NCBI RefSeq assembly: GCF_030247185.1 | Contig: NC_080571.1 | Coordinates: 147,190,389 to 147,254,388 of the forward strand | Direction of reading: 5' to 3' | DNA length: 64,000 bases | Source of the DNA: Malaya genurostris | Taxonomy: Eukaryota > Arthropoda > Insecta > Diptera > Culicidae | In this document: piece by piece, positions 8,944 to 20,084 of the stretch | Numbering within the stretch: position 1 is the first letter of the stretch | Layout: each line of letters starts with the position of its first letter | Program-made: the position numbers and the translations under genes | Notes under the pieces: generated by a model | Seen by the model: only the letters and a program-made list of their open reading frames with translations | Told to the model about the DNA's origin: nothing | Databases searched by the model: none

Positions 8944-9900
8944 CTATCTGCAAGATAATTTTAATAAGATACATGGGAAAATTATACCGATGCAGTTTAA
9001 ACACCAGGCCATCGTGCCACACATTATCGAATGCCTTTTCAATATCCAATATTGCCATGGCAGTCGTTTTGGACACTGATTTGTTTTGCTGAATGGAGTT
9101 GTTAACCCTTGTGAGTTGGTGGATGGTGGATCTTCTTTTCCGGAACCCAAACTGTTCTTCCAGAAATATATCCTGTTCATCTGCGAAAGCAAGAATTCAC
9201 CTTTGTATTGACTTTTCAAACAGCTTGGATAGGGAAGATAGTAAGCTGATGGGCCGATAGCTCTTGGAAAGGGAAGGATCTTTCCCCGGTTTCAAAACTG
9301 GGATAACTTTAGCTAACTTCCACTTTGAAGGGAAGTAACCAAGCTCCCAGCACCTGTTAAATATTTTAGTTAAGAAGACAAATGAGCGAATACTCAAATG
9401 TTTCAGCTCAATGTTGAATGTGTTGTCGAAACTGGGGGCCTTCATATTTTTGGATTTTTTCACAATAGCCATCAGCTCATTCGCAGTGACTCTATTTTCC
9501 TCAGGAACCAAGCTGTCTGATTGGTCAACCTCAGCTACGCTATCAGCAACGGCTTTTTCATGTGGACTAACAATGTTGAGTCCTAAATTGTGAGAACACA
9601 CAAACTGCTGGCCTAGCGCATTTGCCTTCTCTACTGGTGTTATTAAAGGTATTCCTTCAGCTGCGTCCTGGGGTGACATCAGAGGAGGAATAGGCTTCGG
9701 TTTTTTCTTAAGCACCTTCGTTAAGGACCAGAAGGGCTTTGAATGTGGGAGAATTTCTCGAAGCTTATGCTGGAAGTTCCTGTTGCGAAGCTCAGATATC
9801 CTTTCCTGGATTATCCTAGTTAAGTTGTTATAAGAAGTCTTCCTATCTAGGATGCCGGTTCGTTAATACTGTCTCCGGTAGATATTTCGAAGTCGGATGA
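8944..9900 (-). pseudogene. Jockey ORF2 reverse transcriptase, N-terminal half
   Basis: Frames at 9197-9715 and (shifted) 8944-9219 encode the region from the endonuclease-RT linker into RT blocks 1-3. The 9197-9715 frame has MKAPSFDNTFN, KLAKVIPVLKPGKDPS and SYRPISLLSSLSKLFEKSIQ. The continuation in another frame reads LDIEKAFDNVWHDGLV, an RT motif A context. A TAA stop lies near 9863 and a frameshift near 9200. The sequence ends at 8935 before the catalytic (Y/F)xDD box, so the enzyme could not work. Confidence 0.85.
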
Positions 9901-9954
9901 GTTTCTTGGTGACACTGTCGATTTGAAGAGAGGAACTCGGCATATGTTGTACTG

Positions 9955-10811
9955 GAACCGTCCTATCACGAGCGACTGAATGCGATTGAATGCTGGAAGG
10001 AAGATAGGGCCTCATCGATTTCCATCGGGGAATCAAGTGGCAGATCGATATTAATATGTTGGTCGGCGATTTGTTGAAATTGGACCCAATCGGTGCGATA
10101 ATAGTTCCTCCGAGGTTGAATAGGCACTGTTTCTGGTGAAGATCCCAACGTCAATATTACTGGAAAGTGGTCGGAAGAGAGCTCGTTGAAGACAACCGCA
10201 GAGCTGTCTATGGCGATGTTGCTGATTAATATATCCAAAATGAAATGAACTCCCGATCTGGAAGGTCGCGTTGGTTGATCCGGAGCGAGGATGTTGTATT
10301 GTCCAGCTTCGTAATCTTCGGCAAGTACGAATCCGTTTTGATTCTGTCTTTTGTTTCCCCACAGCTCATGCCGTGCGTTCAGGTCCCCAGCAATGATGAA
10401 TTTGTTCTGTCGTCGAGTGAGCATAGCCAGATCTCGCTTCAATGATGCACACGTACCATCTCGAAGATTGGTTTGCTTGGGCCAGTACGCTGCAATGATG
10501 ATGATGGGTCCCATCGTCGTTGTAATCTCAATTCCGATGGCTTCTATTAGTTGCAATTTAAAGGCTGACAGAAGCCTGTGCTGAATGGATCGTTTAACGG
10601 CAATGGCAACTCCCCCTCCTCTGGTAGTTGTCCTGTCGAGCCTGTGAATTCTGTAATTGGAAATAAAAATAGAAATTTCAGGTTTAGGATGAGTTTCAGT
10701 TAAAATAGCAATATCGGCATTCTTCTCTGGAAGAAAGTCGGACAATTCAGCAGTTTTGCTCCTGAGTGAGCAAGTATTCCAATTTACTATAACCAACTCA
10801 TTATATTGCAT
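9955..10811 (-). pseudogene. Jockey ORF2 apurinic/apyrimidinic-type endonuclease
   Basis: Starting at an ATG at 10,811 the frame reads MQYNELVIVNWNTCSLRSK, followed by ILTETHPKP, RGGGVAIAV, IAGDLNARHELWG and SSDHFPVILTL. These are the ordered motifs of the EEP-type endonuclease of LINEs: substrate-binding N, catalytic E in TET, D/N in GDLNA, and SDH. The ORF2 start overlaps the inferred ORF1 stop by 11 nt (ATGCAATATAA), a layout suited to termination-reinitiation. The frame breaks near 9966 just downstream of the endonuclease. Confidence 0.9.
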
Positions 10812-11950
10812 ATTCGATGATGAATTTGCCTAAGGCGTTGATTTGATCTAACCGCATTCTGCAGTTTCGTAGTTTTGTTGTTATTGTTTCAAAAATGACG
10901 ATCAGTTGTTCAGCAGAGAATAAATCACCAGAGTCATCCTTTGCTTGTGGTTGATTATTGCCCCATCCAGGAAGGATTTTTGAGGAAGATTCTTTTTGTC
11001 ATCCAGCGGCTGAATCTTTTGGATTGCTGCGAGGAAGTGGCGGCAAATTCGGAATATCCCTCTTCGGTGGGAGCCGTGGGAAATTAATTTCATCCTTCTG
11101 TGTAACATTCTTGCGCGTTGATTGTTTACGGGATTCCTGTTGTCGAATTTTTGTGAACTCAGCACGGTTGGGACACGATTTGTTAGTAGATGGATGGTCG
11201 CCATCACAGTTCACACATTTTACAGCGATGTCATCTAGTAGGCAATCGTTGGTATTGTGTGGTTCGGCACATTTCCCGCACTGACTTTTCATGTGGCAAT
11301 TCCTCGCTCCATGGCCGTAGTTCAAACAGTTCGTGCACTGGTACATCCCGATGTACCGGTTTATACTTTTGCCATTCGATGATTATGTGAAATAACGATT
11401 TAATCGTTTTCAGTTGACTCATGGTGATGGAGCCCTTCTCCAGATGGATCAGGTACAGTTGATCTCTAAACTTTTTGTCCGTATTATGTCGTTTCATTTT
11501 AAACACCATCATAGGCTTTAGTCCAGCCTCCGACAGTGCCTGCTTTAGTTCGGCTTCCATCATGTCGGGTAGTCCTCGAAGTACAACCTTCATAGGTTCG
11601 TTGGCGGCAATATCGTGTGTGAAGTATTCCGTCTGCTTCAGATAACATTCCACTCCTTTGTAGTGGTTCAAAGCCGGAACAGTTATTTTGTAGCCTTCAG
11701 TACATAAACGGATTGTTGCCTGTAGTCCTTTGCTGATCAGCGTATTGAAATCCGAGCGTAGAGTTGGTGGGAAGCTCTTCAGGTAGAAAAGCGGCATTTT
11801 TTCCTTTTTCTGCAGTTCCTCTTCGACATCAACTGGCAGATCAGCATATTAGTTTTTACTCAGCAAACGATCGTTTACCTGTACATCACTTGGCTTCAGA
11901 CGCTTAGCATCCTTTGGATCCTTCTCGGATCTATGGCGCGTTTTACCCAT
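10801..11950 (-). pseudogene. Jockey ORF1 (gag-like, CCHC zinc knuckles)
   Basis: The ATG at 11,950 opens a frame that carries an in-frame TAA at codon 34 (11,849-11,851). The main body (to about 11,345) contains a nucleic acid-binding gag fold with LRGLPDMMEAELKQALSEAG. A frameshift near 11,345 moves the reading to the frame encoding CTNCLNYGHGARNC, CGKCAEPHNTNDC and CVNCDGDHPSTNKSC, three CCHC-type knuckles. A further stop at 10,999-11,001 precedes the last about 65 codons, and the inferred natural stop is at 10,801-10,803. The protein would bind element RNA; this copy is dead. Confidence 0.85.
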
Positions 11951-12046
11951 AGCTTGGGTTGGTAGACAACTGCGAATAAAAAATAAAACAAAATCGAAAT
12001 TAGTCGTAGTAGGTTATTCGTCTATCCACATCGAGTGTTAGATGAT

Positions 12047-12750
12047 GAATGAGAGCTGCGACATGAGCGTTTGAGGTTTATAACCACGCAGAAGGTGCAT
12101 TCTACGACGCAGCTGGTTGAATGTGTCTTCTCGTCCTGATGACCAGAAAGCGAATGAGAGCTGCGATCTCAGCGTTCGAGGTTCTTAACCACGCAGAAGG
12201 GGAATTCTTCAACGCTGCTGGTTGAATGTGTTCTGTCGCTTCGACCACCCGAAAGCGAATGAGAGCTACGACCTGAGCGTTTAAGGTTTTTAATCACGCA
12301 GAAGGTGCATTCTCCGACGCTGCTGGTTGAATGTGTTATCTCGCCTCGACGACCGGATAGCAAATGAGAGCTACGAATTGAGCGTTTGAGGTTTTTAACC
12401 ACGCAGAAGGGGCATTCTACAACACTGCTGGTTGAATGTGTCCTCTCGTTTCGACAACCGGAAAGAAAATGAGAATTGCGAAATGAGCGTTTGAGGTTTA
12501 TAACCACGCAGAAGGTGCATTCTACGACGCTGCTGGTTGAATGTGTCTTCTCGCCTCGACGACCGAAAAGCAAATGAGATCTGCGACCTGAGCGTTTGAG
12601 GTTTTTAACCACGCAGAAAGTGCATTCTCCGACGCTGCTGGTTGAATGTGACTTCTCGCCAGAATCTGACGACTTCTCGCTAGAATCTGACCAGAAAGCG
12701 AATGAGAGCTGCGACCTGAGCGTTTGAAGTTTTTAACCAAGTAGAAGGTA
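12047..12750. repeat. 105-bp satellite array, right part
   Basis: Monomer landmarks (G/TCTGCG or variants) occur at 12,055, 12,160, 12,265, 12,370, 12,475 and 12,580, exactly 105 bp apart. The last unit is lengthened by 24 bp through a local duplication of GACTTCTCGC-AGAATCTGA at 12,650-12,690. With the left part this makes roughly 11 monomers before the LINE inserted. The first 16 bp (12,047-12,062) are the second copy of the LINE target duplication. Confidence 0.9.
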
Positions 12751-12870
12751 AAGAATTATGTTGCCGTTAATATAAGTCGAAATATTCACGATTATGTTCT
12801 GCCTATTCTTCCATATGGCTAATCTTGAAAAGGCATCCCGTAGTAATGGTAGTTGTATTCACGACAAAAC
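12751..12870 (+). repeat. Dispersed repeat adjoining the satellite
   Basis: It carries the same ordered blocks as 6385-6530: AAGAATTATGTTG, ATATTCACGAT, TCTTGAAAAGG and GTATTCACGACAAAAC. It follows the last satellite monomer directly, suggesting that satellite and flank belong to one older repeat unit. The reverse-complement arrangement at 38.57-40.33 kb supports this. Confidence 0.55.
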
Positions 12871-15435
12871 ATTGAAAACTTCGTCTATCTTTTAAATATT
12901 CTGTTTACTTCTGTCTGAAATTTTTCAACTGCTTTTCTCGTTTACTTTGTTTAATATTGAACTTAAGGTGCAAGGTTAATATCTACTGTACGTTAGGGTG
13001 CTACATACATATTTGGGAATGTTAGAACATGCTACTTTTAATAGTGTGTTTTCATATAAATTCAAGCGAATTTAGGTTGTGATTACTAGTTTTACCTTTT
13101 TTTATATATATAAAAAATAGGTATAGAATTCGCTCAAACTTTCGAAAAATTTTCCGAGGCCCGGAGGGCCGAATGTCATATACCAATCGATTCAGCTCGA
13201 CGAACTGAGCAAATGTCTGTGTGTGTGTGTGTATGTGTGTGTGTGTCTGTATGTGTGTTGTCAACTAAGAGGTCGAGATCTCAGAGATGGCTGGACCGAT
13301 TTTGATCAAACTAGTCGCAAATGAAAGGTCTCCCAGTCACCCAGAACGCTATTGAATAGTTTTGAGATCGGATGTTTACTTTTTGAGTTATACGAAGTTT
13401 TATGTCAAAATTTTCAGTTTTTTGACAGTATCTGTAACAATTGACCTTGAAAACAGAATATGTTTTCAGACTTAGATTCCGCACGGTAATAGCTATCCAA
13501 CAAGCCATAGATTGTTAAAATCCGTCCATTTTTAACAGAGATATCGAATTTTTTGTGTCAGCGACTTTTCCCCCATATTCCAGCAGTAGAAGTTCTGAGC
13601 GCTGTATGGCAAAGAAAGGCTACCAAAAAGACTGTGAACAGCATTATTTTTCATGACATTTTGCCTCGGACCAATTTTAGCACGGTTCGTTTTTGGCAAC
13701 ATAATCGTTCGAATATGACATATTGGAAAGATGGCAGTACTTTCGAATTCTGAACAATTTCATAATTATATTGATTTAAACTGCTTACAGCAATAAATGC
13801 TGGAAGAACAAAACACCCATATACCATTTGAATCAGTTCGTCGAGATCAGCAAATGCGTATACTCAACCGTTTTCTACAAACTCAGATTCATATGAAAAT
13901 TCGTATGCTTCTAAACAAGGTTTCTGAATTATGTTTCGATCCGACTTCTGGTTCCGGAACTACAGGATGATATGTGAAACGAAATTAAAATTGTGTAACT
14001 TATTTTCCTCGTAGATGGCTGAACCGATCTAAGATTCAAATGATATCTAAGGATCATCTAAGATTTGCTGATTTGAATAGTCGACAACCAAATAAATTTA
14101 TTTCAGTTTTAGTGGTATTCAGTTTTCGATTCGGAAGGCACCCAACAATTTAACCCGTACTACGATTTCTCAAAAATGTCTATACTGATTTTTAAACATA
14201 TTGAAACAAATGTAAACTAATCAGGTGAATTTGTCTGACTTCGGCTACACCGATTTTCGAATTCCGGCTCAAGTATCGAATCGTTTCTCAAAGCTCAATC
14301 GTTTTCTCAAATAAAGCCAAATCGAATTTCAGAAAAAAATTCAAATTAAAATAAACTTATAGTCCCACACAAAATTAATTAATTTTATTCAATGTTGACT
14401 TCCGATTTTGGAATTACAGGAGGATGAATTTTTAAAATTCAAACTGATATAGAAGATGATAATCCCGAAAAGCTTTAAAGTTGGACTCAAAACTATTGCA
14501 ATTTATTCGTCATATGGCCATACGAATCGGTTTGGTTTATGCTGGTTCCTGAATACCGGCTCTGGAAGTACCTTAAATTACCGTAAATTCTAAAGTGTAA
14601 CTCACTTCGACATATCATGAAAAGTTTAATCGATTGTAACCTTTTTAGATAGAGTAATGAGTGATTAAAATGTCAAATTGCAGCTTAAAACGACGGTCAT
14701 TAAAATAATGTCATGAAAACCGAAGAATATTCCTGAAGAAAAAACACATGCGGATTGATAAAACAAGGTATCATCTCACTGATAGGTGGATTAAACACGT
14801 TTTTTATTATCATTTTGATCAAACTTTCAAACTTTGTTGAAATTGGTTCCACATACTTTCACATTTTGAGATATTGATACTTGAGTACTTTGTAATTAAA
14901 ATGGTCAATAACTTTTCAGTTTGTGAATATAAAAATATGCAACCTTTGACAAAAAGTATGTATTTCAATAATTAAAATATATTTGCAGAACATTAAATAA
15001 TTTTTGAAATTCATTGAAAAAAGTTATGATCTAAAAATTTGATGTTCGGAGTCTATAATAAACAATGTGTCTCGACACCAATGCATTTTAACGTGCAAAG
15101 TATTTTGCATGTTTTCTTGTTTTAATATGATCTACAACTTTTCTGAAGAAAGAAATACTCTATCTCGTATTGTATGCAAAATAATTTTTGTCTTGCTCAT
15201 ATAGAAAGGCCGTGCAAACTAAGATTCAAATGAAAGATGTTAAGGTACCATACAAAGTTCTTGAGTTTCATTTGGATCCGATTTCCGGTTCCGGAATTGC
15301 AGGGTGATATGCACCAAAAAGAAGAAACAAATACTTACGCACGTTTCTCTGAGATTTTCACAAGCTTAGATTCAAATGAAAGGTCTTATAGCCTCATACA
15401 ATTTTCTTGAATTTCATTTGGATCCGTCCTCCGGT
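12871..15435 (-). repeat. Degenerate TIR-element / 329-bp-repeat relics (reverse orientation)
   Basis: The block starts with the reverse complement of the TIR-element right end: GAGGCCCGGAGGGCCGAATGTCATATACCA near 13,157, TTCAGCTCGACGAACTGAG, and a (GT)n microsatellite at 13,216-13,262. Decayed reverse-complement monomers follow, marked by AAATGAAAGGTCT, GAATTTCATTTGGATCCG and TCCGGTTCCGG, recurring around 13,320, 13,930, 14,250, 14,530, 15,230 and 15,380. Short frames in this stretch are incidental. No gene was found. Confidence 0.6.
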
Positions 15436-17026
15436 TCCGGATTTTTTTTTATACTTTTTTAGAAAGCCTTTGAAAAGAGTGGGAAGGGGGGGGAGGCGTT
15501 TCGAAAGGAGTTGAAAGCGGCTGAAGATCAAGTTAATTGTCGCAATAGATGGTGAAAGGATGGAGAAGGGGGAAAGCAACAAATAATTAGTAACATCATA
15601 AAGATCTAGTTAGTTTCGAAGAAGATGGTGGACAGCCGTTGGATTGAGAGAGTCGAGCGGATATTAGAAACGAACCTAATGATGAATATTATTCTTGGTT
15701 GCCGAATCGATGGAGAATGGAGGCAGACGTAATAAGGGAGAACTAAACTAAGCTTGTGGATTAGGTACTAAATTAACCCTAAGCTAAATCTAAAGTTTAA
15801 GTATTGGAGTTGGAAGGACTGTTTGAGATTGTGTTTAAAAACAATTTTTTCATGGTAATGCGAGATAGAATAAAATCAAATACATGAGAACATCGATTGA
15901 ATAGACGACACATACTGGAAAAGGTTCATTATAGCCATAATTAGTGCGAGCGGTTAGAATTCTCAGGAATTGATGAGATCGAAGATTTCGAGTATGAATA
16001 TTTAAATTCAGTTTGCCTAACAATTCGGAGCAATCAATTTGAGATTGCAACAAATCTGCCACGAATATTGCCCTGGAGAGATCTCGGCGAACAGATAACA
16101 GGTTTACATCGACCAGTTTACAGCGTCCTGATAGCTTGGGAGGTTGTTAGGATATCTTGAAGGAAAACTACGACGAACAAAGCGAATAAATTTACGCTGA
16201 ATAGCTTCGATGCGTTGGGTGTCCATTTGATAATAGGGAGCCCAGATGACAGAAGCGTAGTCTAGAATAGAACGAACTAGTATGCTTTTAAGGATCTTTG
16301 TGACTCGAAAAATAAAACCAAGTGTCTTGGAAGCCTTAGAGATAATATACTCGACGTGATGCTTTAAACTAAGTTTAGAATCCAAAAGGACTCCCAGATC
16401 CTTTACAGTCGATTCTCGCTTGAGGATAGTTCCGGAAATAGCATAGTTAAATACTACGGTTGTACGTGTGTGAGTAAAAGAGATCACGGAACATTTAGAT
16501 GGGTTTGATACCATTCTATTGAGGTCACACCAGTTGGAGAAAATATCCAACTGTTTTTGTAGGAATCTGGCATCTTCGTGATCTTTAATAAGATGGAACA
16601 ATTTAAAATCGTCGGCGAAAGATAATTTCAAGCATTGTATCGAATGGTTCAAATCGTTCAGATAAAGTAAGAATAAAAAGGGTCCAAGATGACTGCCTTG
16701 AGGTACACCCGAGTTAGCTTGAAAAGGTGCAGCTGTGTAGTATCCGATTTTAGATATCATACTACGACCAATCAGGTACAAATGCAACCTATTCAAAAAA
16801 GATCAATTGAATCAAAGTCTGTCAAGTTTGGCAATAGCTATTTGGTGATTTATTTTATCAAAAGCAGCGGAGAAGTCTGTATATATGGCGTCAACCTGCT
16901 GTCGCGCCTGTAGCGACTGAATTACGTAGGATATATAGCATAGCAGGTTTGTAGATGTGGATCGTTTTGGCATAAAACCGTGTTGAGTTGAAGATATGTA
17001 ACTGGAGTTGGTTCCTCTCATACTGC
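15436..17026 (-). mobile_element. CR1/T1-like LINE, 5'-truncated, fused to 28S
   Basis: The minus strand encodes the RT from block 3 to the C-terminus. It contains QHGFMPKRSTSTNLLCY, VDAIYTDFSAAFDKI (motif A), SGVPQGSHLGPFLFLLYLND (motif B) and KLSFADDFKLF (catalytic FADD), then VKDLGVLLDSKL. Two stop codons lie near 16,800-16,814 at positions where relatives have sense codons. A frameshift near 16,120 moves the C-terminal end to the 15,850-16,062 frame. The 3' end is a T-run at 15,440 on the plus strand. At the 5' side the LINE starts abruptly and continues directly into 28S rRNA sequence on the same strand. Confidence 0.85.
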
Positions 17027-17179
17027 ACAGGAATACCGTTAAGACAGTGATTATAATACACATCAGTAGGGTAAAACTAACCTGTCTCACGATGGTCTAA
17101 ACCCAGCTTACGTTCACTGAAAAGGGTGAACAATCCTACGCATTGTGAATTTTACTTCACAATGATTGAAAGAGTCGAT

Positions 17180-17218
<39 letters not shown>

Positions 17219-19826
17219 GGTCCACAAGCCAGTTATCCCTGAGGTCACTTTTCTAACACCTCTTGCTAAAAACTCTTTAAATCAAAAGAAACGTGAGGCC
17301 TAATATTTGCTGTCTCAATATGTACTGAACATCGAGATCAAGCCAACTTTTGTCCTTATGCTCAACATGTGGTTTATGTTTACACTGAGTTGAGTTTTTG
17401 ACACCTCCGCTACTGTTTCAGAGAAGTACCGCCACAATCAAACTCCGCACCTACCAATGTCCATGGCTTGGAGTATTCATTATTATTGTATCGTTTATTC
17501 ATACCCGGCTTTAACGTAGTTGCGGTCGTTCACCGAGTTTGGAGTATCCGGATATCTACTGTCATCGGTGAAATGTGTGAAAGTTGAGCGGACTGTGGCT
17601 TCACCGCGCGCAGACGGAACCCTACTTTTAGACCCACCGTATCGGACGTCGGATGGCACACCGTGAAGTACGTCTCGTACGCACCGATCAGAAGACAGCC
17701 CGTACCACACGCCAGGATACCCAACGGACGATCGACCGCAGGGTCGGTCTTCTGCATTATTGTTAGAAATATCGACATGGCTGAACGCTGGACATGAAAC
17801 GTTGTGCCGAGAGGTTGCAATAACCCCAGCATTTGTTTCATGTAAGGAAGGCAACAATAAGAGTGGTGGTATCCCATTGGTGCTCGGGAAATAATATTTT
17901 ACTCTAGCTTCCACCTTTTCTGCACCTCTTATATTGCCTTACAATGCCAGACTAGAGTCAAGCTCAACAGGGTCTTCTATCCCCGCTAGTGTTTCCAAGC
18001 TCGTTCTCTTGGTTGTGGTTTCGCTGGATAATAGAAAGGGACAGAAAGAATCTCGTTAATCTATTCATGCGCGCCACTAATTAGATGACGAGGCTTTTGG
18101 CTTATTTAAGAGAGTTGTAGTTACTCCCGCCGTTTACCCGCACTTGCTTGAATTTCTTCACGTTGACATTGAGAACACTTAACAGAAATCACATTGTGCC
18201 AACATCTGTTGAAGCAATCACAATGCTTTGTTTTAATTAAACAATCGAATTTCCTCACCCGTGCCAGTTCTGAATTGACTGTTTATTGATGACTACAGCG
18301 CACAGTACGTACGAACTAAACCGTTCGCACCAAGCACGTTAAGGCAAAACCCTACCACGGAACGCAATCGAGCAAAGTGCTCACTCGAGCGACCGATAGT
18401 AGGATAAGAGCCCGAATCATTTCATTCTTCAGAGCCAATCCTTATCCCGAAGCTACGGGTCAAATTTGGCGATTTCCCTTACCTACACTACCGTTTCCAG
18501 TAAGCATACCAATGCAAACGTGTACTCAACAGGCTCCAAAATAATAACCGAATTCTCTTTCGCTCGTTGAATATATACTAGTGCAAGTTGCACCAACACA
18601 CGGCACGACGGTGGTGTATTTGGTTAAATGCTTAATATATATCAGCTTTCCCATAGAGCGTAGGATTTGCTAACTCGTGTTCGACTGCTGTTTGTACAAA
18701 ACCCTCCTCCAGTGGCTCCATGTCGGCTTGAGCTAGGCACTTCAACGCACAACATTACGTTTTGTTCATCACACAGCACCAGTTCTGCTTACTTGGCCCA
18801 CTAACAAACCGATATCTTTCACGTCGACGGAAGACACCTAGACCTAACAAAGGGTCAGTGTCCGACGATACGTTGCAATAACATGTTACGATACGTACCC
18901 ATTTTAAGTTTTTAGGTTTATGATCATTTCGAACCTAAGGCCTCTAAACATTCGATTTACCAGTTAAGAATAGATTCCGAAGTGTTCCGTGCTCCAGCTA
19001 TCCTGAGGGAATAAGCTACTAGACGGTTCGATTAATCTTTTGGCCCTATACCCTACTCTGACCATCAATTTGCACGTCAGAACTGCTTCGGTCCTCCATC
19101 AGGGTGAGTTCAGGTATAGTTCACCATCTTTCGGATCACATCCTGCACACTCATGACATGTTATGGTACAGTGATGGCACGCAAGCGAACCACCAGCGTA
19201 TACCGGCTAAAACATCCGGGAATTGAGGGGCGAGCAGAGCGTATCGACCGTAATCCCGCACAACGAGATTTTTATGTTTCCTACGCCTATAGTTTTCAGT
19301 ATGCGTCACCATTGTCTTTTGCGCAAGATAGAATTCTTGGTCCGTGTATCAAGACGGGTCTCGAAGGTACCTTGATTTTATCATTGCGTTCAACAGTCCG
19401 CCAACTCAGACTGAGGGTGTATGCGGGGACGTACGGGGCGGTGTTTGTATCCATCATGTACCCAACGGTACACCACATGCAGTAAATCCCAGCTCGCGAC
19501 ATAGGCCGCGACAAATGAACATCGCTACGATGGAACAAGTAACCAACACCAAGGGATCGATGTCGGATGATTTGCAAGTGTGAACCAGCAAAACTGTTCG
19601 TAATGGATCGCAATGTCCTCTTGAAATCAAGAGCATAATGACATGTGTGCAAACCACAGGCCAATAACTCTGCTTCGGATAATCGAGTTCGATGGGCTTG
19701 AGCCCTAGGCAGTTTCACGAACTTTTTAACTCTATATGAAGTGCTTTTCATCTTTCCCTCACGGTACTTTTTCGCTATCAGTCTCGTGGTGGTATTAAGC
19801 TTTAGAAGGAGTTTACCTCCCATTTT

Positions 19827-19859
<33 letters not shown>

Positions 19860-20045
19860 AAAATTTTCTACCAACAGCACCGTTCTACGGGCCATCACCC
19901 TCTATGGGAGTATCGATGATTGCCTATCAGCAACGATACAATCGATGTCTAACTTTCTTAAATGTTTTACCACCAGGACATATTTAAGAAACGAGGTTGG
20001 CCGCTGGTAAGAAAACGTCACTACGCATACGCGCATGCATTCATG
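17027..20045 (-). pseudogene. 28S rRNA pseudogene, ~3 kb, both ends missing
   Basis: Read on the minus strand, the order is that of a eukaryotic 28S gene. Landmarks (plus coordinates) are the sarcin-ricin loop, AGTATGAGAGGAACC where A-G-T-A-C-G-A-G-A is expected, ending at 17,027; CTCAGGGATAACTGGCTTGTGG near 17,220-17,250; the R1/R2 target neighbourhood near 18,000-18,130; and conserved 5'-half segments to about 19,990. Many conserved positions are mutated, e.g. the R2 site reads CTCTTAAATAAG where CTCTTAAGGTAG is expected. It is therefore a decayed copy, not an active rRNA gene. The roughly 600-bp 3' end and the 5' end are absent. Open frames within it are meaningless. Confidence 0.9.
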
Positions 20046-20084
20046 CATGGCACGTATAGTTGAATCGATGAATATAGGTATAAA

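Larger units (their letters stand above)
7854..12046 (-). mobile_element. Jockey-type non-LTR retrotransposon inserted in satellite
   Basis: A 4.2-kb LINE with 5' end at 12,046 and a poly-A tail (T-run at 7854-7863 on the plus strand) sits inside the 105-bp array. ORF1 codes a gag-like protein with zinc knuckles; ORF2 carries endonuclease and the start of the reverse transcriptase. A block of other repeat DNA (8497-8935) replaces the reverse transcriptase catalytic core, and the C-terminal end of ORF2 resumes at 8496. Stops and frameshifts occur in both ORFs, so it is inactive. It must be younger than the satellite that it interrupts. Confidence 0.85.

Noticed and set aside
17495..19898. Several 110-200-codon frames on both strands
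   Set aside because: They lie inside 28S rRNA-derived sequence; rRNA pseudogenes often have incidental open frames.
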